This document shows positions 1 to 6,067 of a stretch of 9,074 nt of DNA, piece by piece. The stretch comes from Clostridiales bacterium (GTDB lineage Bacteria > Bacillota > Clostridia > Lachnospirales > Lachnospiraceae). How positions within the stretch are numbered: position 1 is the first letter of the stretch; each line of letters opens with the position of its first letter. Made by a program: the position numbers and the translations under genes. The DNA lies in contig JAJBVF010000057.1 of the NCBI GenBank assembly GCA_020859965.1, forward strand, positions 1-9,074. Direction: 5' to 3'. The notes under the pieces are model-generated. The model saw only the letters and a list, made by a program, of their open reading frames with translations, was not told the DNA's origin and did no database searches.

Positions 1-131
1 TAACAGGATTAGCGGCCTGCCTTCCAGCGGATTTACAGCCGCCGAAAACTTCTGCATGGAAAGAAATGTTCGGTTCTGAATTACCGTAAACTGCCGTATA
101 CTTATTCAGACAGGATAATCATGGCGGATGC
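1..131. other. Left-edge upstream region, no gene assigned
   Basis: This stretch precedes the deacetylase gene. Two plus-strand frames are open from the window edge, one to a TGA at 77-79 and one to a TAA at 87-89. Either could be the tail of an upstream gene, but 25 to 28 codons without a recognisable motif are too little to decide. The remaining part, about 90-131, is the likely promoter and leader of the deacetylase-rarA pair. No RNA gene or repeat was seen. Confidence 0.4.
74..102 (+). promoter_or_regulatory. Possible sigma-A promoter of deacetylase-rarA
   Basis: A TATACT hexamer at 97-102 matches the -10 consensus at five of six positions. With a 17-nt spacer the -35 position would be TTCTGA (74-79), a weak match. 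The predicted start, near 109, would leave a leader of about 25 nt. GATAAT at 114-119 is an alternative -10, but it lies very close to the start codon and lacks a good -35. This is read by eye only. Confidence 0.25.
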
Positions 132-953
132 GTGATGAAAAAAGTGATGGCGGTTCTGCTAATTTTGGCGTTCTGCGGAAAAGCAGCGTTTTTCTTTTCC
201 ACAAATCATTTCGCCGGCTTTCAGCCGAAAGCAAATATAGCCGCCGGTTCGAGGGAAAAGCAGGCACAAACAGAAGCAGACGGCATACCGGAAGAGATAC
301 AATCAGACACTGTCTCTGCCAATGAACAAATACAAATACAGATGCAGGACAATACCTCTGGCACAGCGGAAGCTGAGACAGATACCGCCTGGGAAGAGAC
401 GAAACGAGTTGCGCTCACCTTTGACGATGGTCCGCACCCGGTCTATACAGAAAAACTGCTGGACGGTCTGGCCAAATGCAGCGTGAAAGCTACCTTCTTT
501 GTGATCGGTGAAAACATTCCGGGCAATGAAGCTCTGATCGAACGGATGGATCGTGAGGGGCATCTGATCGGCAATCACACCTATGATCACGTAAAAATCA
601 GTGACCTGAGCACCGAACAGGCCTGCGAACAAGTGGAAAAAACCAGCGCCCTGGTAAAAGCAATCACAGGAAAAGACACGGAATATATCCGTCCGCCTTT
701 TGGCGCGTGGAACAAAAACCTGGAGTGCCCGTTTACAATGATCCCGGTGCTCTGGGACGTGGATCCGCTGGACTGGACGACGGCAAACGCAAGCGACGTT
801 ATACGAAGGGTATTGGAGGATGTTGAGTCTGACGATATCATCCTTCTTCATGACTGCTATGAGTCTTCTGTAGAAGCAGCACTGCAGATCGTGGATGCTC
901 TGCTGGTGCAGGGATATAAGTTTGTGACCGTCGATGAGCTGATTTTGGAGTAA
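132..953 (+). CDS. NodB-type polysaccharide deacetylase, exported
   Basis: This is a carbohydrate esterase family 4 (NodB homology) enzyme, expected to remove N-acetyl groups from peptidoglycan or another extracellular N-acetylated glycan in a metal-dependent reaction. An N-terminal hydrophobic segment (about residues 5-23) after MMKK acts as a signal peptide or membrane anchor. A polar low-complexity linker (about 30-90) follows, so the catalytic domain should lie outside the membrane. Domain motifs are all present: TFDDGPH (96-102) with the catalytic and metal Asp pair, HTYDH (149-153) with the two metal histidines, RPPFG (187-191), DPLDW (211-215) and LLHD (238-241). At 273 residues it has the usual length of clostridial PdaA/PdaB-like proteins. 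The open frame begins with GTG at 132; ATG at 135 is the likelier start because GGCGGA (123-128) sits 6 nt before it. The stop is 3 nt before rarA. The exact glycan cannot be told from sequence. Confidence 0.9.
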   Translation: MMKKVMAVLLILAFCGKAAFFFSTNHFAGFQPKANIAAGSREKQAQTEADGIPEEIQSDTVSANEQIQIQMQDNTSGTAEAETDTAWEETKRVALTFDDGPHPVYTEKLLDGLAKCSVKATFFVIGENIPGNEALIERMDREGHLIGNHTYDHVKISDLSTEQACEQVEKTSALVKAITGKDTEYIRPPFGAWNKNLECPFTMIPVLWDVDPLDWTTANASDVIRRVLEDVESDDIILLHDCYESSVEAALQIVDALLVQGYKFVTVDELILE

Positions 954-956
954 AAA

Positions 957-2273
957 ATGGATTTATTTGAATATGCAAGATCAAAAAATATGCAGGATGA
1001 TGCCCCTCTGGCATCGCGGATCCGTCCGCGGACTCTGGAAGAAGTGGTCGGGCAGCAGCATATCATCGGAAAAGATAAGATGCTGTACCGCGCGATCAAG
1101 GCTGACAAGCTTAGTTCGCTGATCTTTTACGGACCGCCAGGTACCGGAAAAACAACGTTGGCAAAGGTCATTGCGAATACAACGCAGGCGGAGTTCCGGC
1201 AGATCAATGCGACCGTAGCCGGGAAAAAAGATATGGAAGAAGTGGTGAAAGCAGCGAAGGAATACCTCGGCATGTACGGAAAAAAGACGATCCTGTTCGT
1301 GGACGAGATTCACCGCTTTAATAAGAGTCAGCAGGATTATCTTCTTCCGTTCGTGGAAGACGGGACACTGATCCTGATCGGTGCGACAACGGAAAATCCC
1401 TATTTCGAGGTAAACGGCGCTCTGCTTTCCCGTTCCGTGATCTTTGAGCTGAAACCACTGGAAAAGGAAGATATCCGCACAATGATCCATCGGGCCGTCT
1501 ATGACGTGGAGCGCGGCATGGGCGCTTACAATGCCGAAATTGACCCGGACGCAGAAGAATTTCTCGCGGATATGGCAGATGGAGACGCGCGAAGAGCGCT
1601 CAATGCGGTAGAACTGGGTGTGCTGACTACTTCGCCGGGCGAGGACGGAAAAATTCACATCACACTCGCGGTAGTTTCAGAATGTATCCAGAAGCGAGTC
1701 ATCCGCTATGACAAAGACGGGGACAGCCATTACGACGTGATCTCCGCTTTTATCAAAAGTATGCGCGGCTCTGATCCGGATGCGGCAGTTTACTATCTGG
1801 CCAGAATGCTGTACGCAGGTGAGAGCGTCACCTTTATCGCGCGCCGGATTATGATCTGCGCTTCCGAAGACGTCGGAAACGCGGATCCGCAGGCACTGCA
1901 GGTGGCGGTTGCCGCCGCTCAGGCTGTAGAGCGTGTCGGGATGCCGGAATCCCAGCTGATCCTGGCGCAGGCAGCTCTGTACGTCGCATGTGCGCCGAAA
2001 AGCAATTCCGCGACAAACGCCATCTATGACGCGATGGCAGCCGTGCAGGAAGCGCCCGCGGCGGTTCCGCCCCACCTGCAGGATTCCCATTACAAGGGCG
2101 CAGCCAGGCTCGGACATGGGATCGGATACGAATACGCACATGACTTCCCAAAGCATTTTTCCCGTCAGCAGTATCTGCCGGACGCGGTCAAGGACCGGAA
2201 ATTCTATGAGCCCTCTGACAACGGCTATGAGCAGACCATCCGGAAGTATCTGGACTGGATACATGAAGAATAA
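957..2273 (+). CDS. rarA: Replication-associated recombination protein A (RarA/MgsA)
   Basis: RarA is a cytoplasmic AAA+ ATPase related to clamp-loader subunits and eukaryotic WRNIP1/Mgs1. It acts at stalled replication forks and at ssDNA ends with SSB. Visible motifs are the N-terminal RPRTLEEVVGQ box (23-33), Walker A GPPGTGKTT (59-67), Walker B LFVDEIHRF (113-121), sensor 1 GATTENP (142-148) and sensor 2 GDARRALN (209-216). The C-terminal half carries the family tetramerisation region, including ARRIMICASEDVG and a closing block rich in HYKGAARLGHG-type residues. The length of 438 residues is normal for the family and no motif is broken. ATG at 957 is supported by GGAG at 946-949, which lies in the last codons of the deacetylase gene, so the two genes are probably translationally coupled. 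The pairing with a deacetylase is likely a matter of genome neighbourhood, not shared function. Confidence 0.96.
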   Translation: MDLFEYARSKNMQDDAPLASRIRPRTLEEVVGQQHIIGKDKMLYRAIKADKLSSLIFYGPPGTGKTTLAKVIANTTQAEFRQINATVAGKKDMEEVVKAAKEYLGMYGKKTILFVDEIHRFNKSQQDYLLPFVEDGTLILIGATTENPYFEVNGALLSRSVIFELKPLEKEDIRTMIHRAVYDVERGMGAYNAEIDPDAEEFLADMADGDARRALNAVELGVLTTSPGEDGKIHITLAVVSECIQKRVIRYDKDGDSHYDVISAFIKSMRGSDPDAAVYYLARMLYAGESVTFIARRIMICASEDVGNADPQALQVAVAAAQAVERVGMPESQLILAQAALYVACAPKSNSATNAIYDAMAAVQEAPAAVPPHLQDSHYKGAARLGHGIGYEYAHDFPKHFSRQQYLPDAVKDRKFYEPSDNGYEQTIRKYLDWIHEE

Positions 2274-2365
2274 GATCCGATCGGGAGCCGGCAGATTTCA
2301 GAATAGGAATCCGGTCGGCTTCAGACTGAGATTCGGCTGACTTCCCGTGAATATTCAGCTGACGT
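2274..2365. other. Convergent intergenic region, rarA / ybaK-like gene
   Basis: The stops of rarA (plus) and the YbaK-like gene (minus) face each other across 92 nt. No classic intrinsic terminator (GC-rich stem plus T-tract) is visible in either direction. A short GCTGA-CGT-TCAGC stem lies near 2358-2370 without a convincing T-run. The segment also holds an imperfect direct repeat of an ATTC(G/A)GCTGAC motif around 2331-2366. Termination may rely on Rho, on an extended imperfect fold, or on sites inside the facing gene. Confidence 0.5.
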
Positions 2366-2851
2366 TCAGCCTCTTGTCAGGTCACAGAATACCGCATGGC
2401 AGGCCTTTTCATAGTCACGGGGCGCCAGCGTAAGCTGCACCCCGATCTTCCCTCCGCTTACGGCAATTGTTTCAAACCGAAGCGCGGATTCGTCCATAAA
2501 GACCGGGTAATTCTTTTTCATACCGATGGCGGTACAGCCGCCGCGAATATATCCGGTGACACTTTGGATATCTTTTACATGGATCATAGAAAGAGATTTG
2601 CAGGCGGCCGCTTTTGCCGCCTTTTTCAGATCCAGCTCCGCATCAATCGGCAGCGCAAATACAAAGTAAGCATGTTCCGGACTTTCCGTGACCAGAGTCT
2701 TAAATACAATCTCATGCGGAAGCCCAAGCAGATCCGCCGCGTGCTGTCCGTCGATAAATTCCTCACATTCGTAAGTCTGAAACGTATAGGGAATTTTCAT
2801 GCGGTCCAGGATCCGCATGGCATTTGTCTTGATTTCTTTTTGTCTGGCCAT
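2366..2851 (-). CDS. ybaK: YbaK/EbsC-type Cys-tRNA(Pro) deacylase
   Basis: This is a small single-domain INS-superfamily protein of the YbaK/EbsC branch. These hydrolyse Cys-tRNA(Pro) mischarged by prolyl-tRNA synthetase, acting in trans in the cytoplasm. The conserved lysine of the active site is seen in VFKTLV (K51), and the substrate-pocket loop is GYIRGGCTAIGMKK (100-113). Most relatives carry a Ser-Pro where this protein has Thr-Ala in the GGC-xx-IG loop, a small departure that could alter specificity. Length (161 residues) is normal. ATG at 2851 is preceded by AGGAG with a 7-nt spacer. It lies 44 nt after the regulator stop, so it may be the last cistron of the corrinoid operon or have its own expression. 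A functional link to methyl transfer is not apparent. Confidence 0.88.
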   Translation of the reverse strand: MARQKEIKTNAMRILDRMKIPYTFQTYECEEFIDGQHAADLLGLPHEIVFKTLVTESPEHAYFVFALPIDAELDLKKAAKAAACKSLSMIHVKDIQSVTGYIRGGCTAIGMKKNYPVFMDESALRFETIAVSGGKIGVQLTLAPRDYEKACHAVFCDLTRG

Positions 2852-2895
2852 TGAAATGCTCCTCTTTCCTCTTTTACACTCTTCTTTATTCCTCT

Positions 2896-4767
2896 TTACT
2901 GCTTTTTTTCTTCATCCTGCTCCAGCAATCGAAAAGAAAGCTCCAGGTAAAAAAGCTCTTCGGCATCGTCCAGATCCGAACGCAGGATTTCCTTTATTTT
3001 CTCCATACGGTAAAGAAAGGTGCTTCTGTGAATAAAAAGTTCTTTTGCCGCCTGCGTCGCGTTTTGGCCCTGATCCAGGTAGGTCTTCAGCGTCGCCATA
3101 TATTCCGTATGGTTTTTTTCATCCTGCTCCTTCAGCCTCAAAAGTCCTTCGTGACAGATCATATTCGCCGGCAGTCTTCTTGTCGACTGCTCAATAATAT
3201 AGGTCAGCGCTACCTGATTGAAATAATGGATCCAAAGATAGGGTTTCTTGCGGCTTCCTACATCCAGTGCGGTCCGCGCCTGTATATACTGGCGCCGCAG
3301 GTTCATATGCCCGCGCGTCGTCCTGCTGTAACCAGCCTTCAGATAACTGTCCCGTATAAAATAGACCAGTTTCGCGGCCACTTCCTCCTCATTCATTCCA
3401 AGGCGGGTCAGGTTGAAAAAGCTGACTACCTCTTCCTGATACAGAAAACTGACCGAATCCCGAAACTGTCTCTGTATGTAATGGCAGATAGCTCCCGTGG
3501 AAAGCTGTTTCTGATTCAGATACGTAATCTGCAAAATAAGGCAGAGATATTCATCCCCGCTGTTCCACCCCACAGCGGAAAGCCGGCGGCTGACCTGCAC
3601 ATAATCCGCAGTCCGGTCAGTCAGAATACTCTGAAAGATTGTTTCCAGAGTTCCTTTCATGGAAGCAGGCATTTCACGGGAAAGCTGGTATTCCAGATGC
3701 CCTGCCAGCGTTTCCAGAATACAAAAGCAGCTCTCGGAAACCGGAGTGTCACACTCGGTCAACACCAGACGGTACGTCGGCTGAGCATCTATAAAAAGGT
3801 TGCGGATCACCGAACGATAGCCGCTGATATATCCGGGAAAAATCGCTGTGCCCTTCGCCTGCGTGATCTTCTGATACTCCGCATCCTGCAGAAGCGCATT
3901 CATATACTCTACATTGAGGCCTTCTTCCGTAAACAGCCTCGCTCGTTCGGGCAGCTTTTCCATCTCTGCTTCGGCGATCAGCGAAAAATCCGCGTCCATT
4001 ACCATCAGAGGATTTGCCAGAAACTCCGCACTGATCTCCAGTACCTTCGCGATTCCGGCATTTCCGGCCAGCAATCCGCTCACCCGTTCTTCCCACGCAT
4101 CGCAGGTGTCAAATATTTCCTGAAGATAATTCAGAATTTCCGCCGCGCCATTCATTCTGCCGCTTCTGTTCTCTTCATTATTTCTGTTCTTTTCACTGTT
4201 TCTGTTCTTTTCACTGTTTCTGTTCTTTTCACTACTTCCGTCACTGCCTGCCATCGTCACGCACACGCAGGCACTGCCCGGCATGTTTTTCTCCCAGGTC
4301 ACGCGAAATGTGTCAAATCTTCTGTCCGTCCCACTGCGATCCGCCATATCACGGTCAATCTCACCACGATCCATCCTGCCACGATCCGTCATATCACAGT
4401 CCATCCCGCCACGGTCTGTCATGCCACGGTCTGTCATACCGCGTTCCATTTCGCCACGGTCTGTCCCATCACAGTCCGTCACTCCTCGGTCCATCCCGTC
4501 ACAGTCTGTCCCATCACAGTCCGTCACATCCGCACAAAGCACGAACACAAAGAAGTTCCTGTCCGACAGTCCCTTCTTCTGCAATTCCCGGATTTCCTGC
4601 TCTGACGCAACCGGTATCACACACACATGCCCCGTGCGCTCCCCGCCATACATAGGATTTCCAAAAAACGGGCGCAGATAGCTGTCCCTGCCGGACAGCC
4701 CTGCTGCCTCCGTAATTTTATATTTTTTTACAAGCTGCTCATACAGCCAGGCAGATGAAAGTTTCAC
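2896..4767 (-). CDS. PucR/CdaR-type transcriptional regulator with internal repeat tracts
   Basis: A 623-residue cytoplasmic regulator, probably controlling the adjacent corrinoid methyl-transfer genes. The C-terminus (about 556-615) is a PucR-family helix-turn-helix: a YLDQGQNATQAAKEL helix pair, then LFIHRSTFLYRMEKI. Residues about 395-505 resemble the CdaR degenerate-GGDEF domain, ending in the usual dimer-type GYSR...YIQARTALDVG stretch. Residues about 205-365 look like a small-ligand sensory (GAF-like) region. The first 80 residues form another conserved-looking block. Between them lie two low-complexity tracts: 14 pentapeptide repeats of (M/T)D(R/C)(G/D) type (about 82-151) and about four SEKNRN hexapeptides (about 179-202), separated by a more normal stretch. 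The start is GTG at 4767, with AGGAG overlapping the TGA of the upstream corrinoid gene; the gap is 9 nt, which indicates translational coupling. The inducer is unknown. The regulator class is fairly sure; its target is inferred from position. Confidence 0.85.
   Translation of the reverse strand: MKLSSAWLYEQLVKKYKITEAAGLSGRDSYLRPFFGNPMYGGERTGHVCVIPVASEQEIRELQKKGLSDRNFFVFVLCADVTDCDGTDCDGMDRGVTDCDGTDRGEMERGMTDRGMTDRGGMDCDMTDRGRMDRGEIDRDMADRSGTDRRFDTFRVTWEKNMPGSACVCVTMAGSDGSSEKNRNSEKNRNSEKNRNNEENRSGRMNGAAEILNYLQEIFDTCDAWEERVSGLLAGNAGIAKVLEISAEFLANPLMVMDADFSLIAEAEMEKLPERARLFTEEGLNVEYMNALLQDAEYQKITQAKGTAIFPGYISGYRSVIRNLFIDAQPTYRLVLTECDTPVSESCFCILETLAGHLEYQLSREMPASMKGTLETIFQSILTDRTADYVQVSRRLSAVGWNSGDEYLCLILQITYLNQKQLSTGAICHYIQRQFRDSVSFLYQEEVVSFFNLTRLGMNEEEVAAKLVYFIRDSYLKAGYSRTTRGHMNLRRQYIQARTALDVGSRKKPYLWIHYFNQVALTYIIEQSTRRLPANMICHEGLLRLKEQDEKNHTEYMATLKTYLDQGQNATQAAKELFIHRSTFLYRMEKIKEILRSDLDDAEELFYLELSFRLLEQDEEKKQ
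4163..4234 (-). repeat. 18-bp tandem repeat array, in-frame in the regulator gene
   Basis: Three consecutive copies of an 18-bp unit (plus-strand TTTCTGTTCTTTTCACTG) occupy 4181-4234, identical except at the final base. A fourth, diverged copy (four mismatches) precedes them at 4163-4180. The unit is a multiple of three and encodes the hexapeptide SEKNRN on the minus strand, so copy-number changes keep the regulator frame open. The near identity of the three copies points to recent expansion. Confidence 0.93.
4323..4532 (-). repeat. 15-bp tandem repeat array (14 units), in-frame in the regulator gene
   Basis: Fourteen contiguous 15-bp units with no indels fill 4323-4532. The plus-strand consensus is about RGTCCRTCMYRYCAC. 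Units differ by point changes only, mostly at the same few positions. On the minus strand they encode five-residue units such as MTDRG, TDCDG and MDRGE. Because of the strict period, every frame across the array stays open on the opposite strand, which explains the long antisense reading frames here. There are no spacers, so this is not a CRISPR array. Confidence 0.93.
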
Positions 4768-4776
4768 TTACTCTCC

Positions 4777-5412
4777 TCACACAATAAATGTCTTCGCGAC
4801 TTCCGCCGCCTCCACGCAGTTTTCAGTATAGGCGTCCGCCCCCATGCTTTCAGCCAGCTGCCGGGTCACTGCGCCGCCGCCCACCATAATTTTATATTTT
4901 TTCTCCGGATCGTTGCGCCGCAGCGTTTTTACTACCTGCTTCATTTCCGGCAACGCCGTGCTAAGAAGAGAAGAAATGCATACGATCTGTACTTCCGGCG
5001 TCTCACGAACCGCCTTCAGAAACTGCTTTTCTGAGATATCCACGCCCAGATCGATTACACGAAATCCAGCGCTGCGGAACATAAGCGCGACCAGATTTTT
5101 CCCGACATCATGAAGATCACCTTCTACTGTACCGACGATCACCGTTCCGATATTGTGCTCTTCGAACGACGCATCCTCTTTTTCAATCAATGCGAATCCG
5201 GAACGGATACAGCGGGCTGCCGCGAGAATACGGGGAATATCCGCATCCTGATTCTTATATCGCTCACCCATCGTGCGCATCGCCGGCATCATGGCCTCTT
5301 CCACAATGCGCATAGGATCGACCTGCTGTGCCAGTGCAGTCTCCACCAGCTTTTCGGTCTCTCCCGGATGTCCGTCTTCAATGGATTGCCGCAGTTCCTC
5401 CAGTAATGTCAT
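4777..5412 (-). CDS. Corrinoid (B12-binding) methyl-carrier protein, second paralogue
   Basis: A 211-residue two-domain cobalamin-binding protein of the MtaC/MtbC/MttC/MtqC family, which carries a methyl group on cobalt between two methyltransferases in the cytoplasm. Residues about 1-85 form the helical cap domain (B12-binding 2 type). The Rossmann-like domain follows with GDLHDVGKN (98-106), where D99-x-H101-x-x-G104 supplies the histidine that coordinates cobalt. Next come CISSLLS (145-151) and the VGGG loop (177-180). It differs from the paralogue at 8095-8736 in reading GGGAVT where the family usually has GGAP(I/V)T, so the nucleotide-tail pocket may differ slightly. ATG at 5412 is supported by GGAGGG (5418-5423). 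It starts 13 nt after the DUF2284 stop and ends 9 nt before the regulator. It could be a working carrier for another methyltransferase or a sensor partner of the regulator. Confidence 0.92.
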   Translation of the reverse strand: MTLLEELRQSIEDGHPGETEKLVETALAQQVDPMRIVEEAMMPAMRTMGERYKNQDADIPRILAAARCIRSGFALIEKEDASFEEHNIGTVIVGTVEGDLHDVGKNLVALMFRSAGFRVIDLGVDISEKQFLKAVRETPEVQIVCISSLLSTALPEMKQVVKTLRRNDPEKKYKIMVGGGAVTRQLAESMGADAYTENCVEAAEVAKTFIV

Positions 5413-5425
5413 AATATCCCTCCAT

Positions 5426-6010
5426 CTACTGTAAGAGCTTCGTCAGCAGGTAACAGCTTGTATAAGCAATCGTGCAGGGTCCATAATAATAGTCCAGATG
5501 GTTCGCCTGACAAACCTGCGTGACCAGCATGCCATACGCTTCCATGGAGGAAAATGCTTCATCCGGAAAACGGCACGGCTGATCCGGGTAAGTGCATGTT
5601 TTGCATTTTGTGCAGCATCCCGCTCCGATCGCAAGCATCCCAGGGTATTGTTCCCGAAGAATCTTCTCAAATGCGTAAAAATTCTCTTTGTGCCGCTGCT
5701 CGGTCTCCATCATCGTCTCACCGTCCAGCTCATCTTCCAGTTCCCCGACCGTCTGAACAATAATGCCTTCCTGATACTTCCCGATCTTTTCCCGGCACGC
5801 CTCCAGAGAACCGCAGCCAGGCGGGCAGCTCCAGCATTTACCATACATATGACAGGTATTTGCCTCACACATCTGGCGCACCTCCGGCCGCAGCTCAAGA
5901 GTAGTACAATCCAGATGCGCAACATGAGAAAAGCCCTGCGCTTCTCCCTGCCTTCTTAGTTTCTCCATATCGATCAATTTCGGTTCCCCTCCATTCATAT
6001 TTCCAGGCAC
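5426..6010 (-). CDS. DUF2284 cysteine-rich metal-binding protein
   Basis: A soluble protein of about 194 residues recognised as the DUF2284 family (predicted metal-binding; no reaction established to my knowledge). Two cysteine clusters are visible. The first has C48, C53, C59, C62, C66 and C72, including CWSCPPGC (59-66). The second has C132, C133, C136, C139 and C146, in the context GCCTKCKTC, which is ferredoxin-like. Both suggest Fe-S clusters. Two further cysteines (C179, C186) lie near the C-terminus. Start choice is uncertain: GTG at 6010 has only a weak GGGA 8 nt upstream, while ATG at 5998 also has a poor site. The reading frame stays open back to the activase stop. Placed between the corrinoid activase and a corrinoid protein, it may pass electrons to the corrinoid or the activase; this is inference from position and cysteines. 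Confidence 0.85.
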   Translation of the reverse strand: MPGNMNGGEPKLIDMEKLRRQGEAQGFSHVAHLDCTTLELRPEVRQMCEANTCHMYGKCWSCPPGCGSLEACREKIGKYQEGIIVQTVGELEDELDGETMMETEQRHKENFYAFEKILREQYPGMLAIGAGCCTKCKTCTYPDQPCRFPDEAFSSMEAYGMLVTQVCQANHLDYYYGPCTIAYTSCYLLTKLLQ

Positions 6011-6020
6011 GGCTGCGTTC

Positions 6021-6061
6021 CCGTTCTCCGTTTTCGTTTTTCCTGTTTCCGTTCTCCGTTT
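6021..6061 (-). repeat. 13-bp direct repeat in activase-DUF2284 spacer
   Basis: A perfect 13-bp direct repeat, CCGTTCTCCGTTT on the plus strand, occurs at 6021-6033 and 6049-6061 in the 57-nt intercistronic spacer. On the transcribed (minus) strand the spacer is almost wholly purine plus C, with repeated GGAGAACGG blocks that contain Shine-Dalgarno-like GGAG, though too far from the next start to be ideal. It may be a simple-sequence slippage product or a translational spacing element. Confidence 0.7.
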
Positions 6062-6067
6062 CCATAT

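Noticed and set aside
303..851. Minus-strand frame opposite the deacetylase
   Set aside because: It overlaps a gene with all NodB motifs and shows no motif of its own.
2274..2365. Intrinsic terminator between rarA and the YbaK-like gene
   Set aside because: Only short or imperfect stems are present and no T-run follows them in either direction.
4323..4532. CRISPR-like array
   Set aside because: The units are contiguous 15-mers with no unique spacers, and they lie inside a coding frame.
2851..4605. Long plus-strand open reading frame (584 codons) antisense to the regulator
   Set aside because: It lies opposite a gene with clear domains, shows no recognisable motif, and is kept open partly by the 15-bp and 18-bp repeat arrays, whose periods are multiples of three. 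It is a shadow frame.
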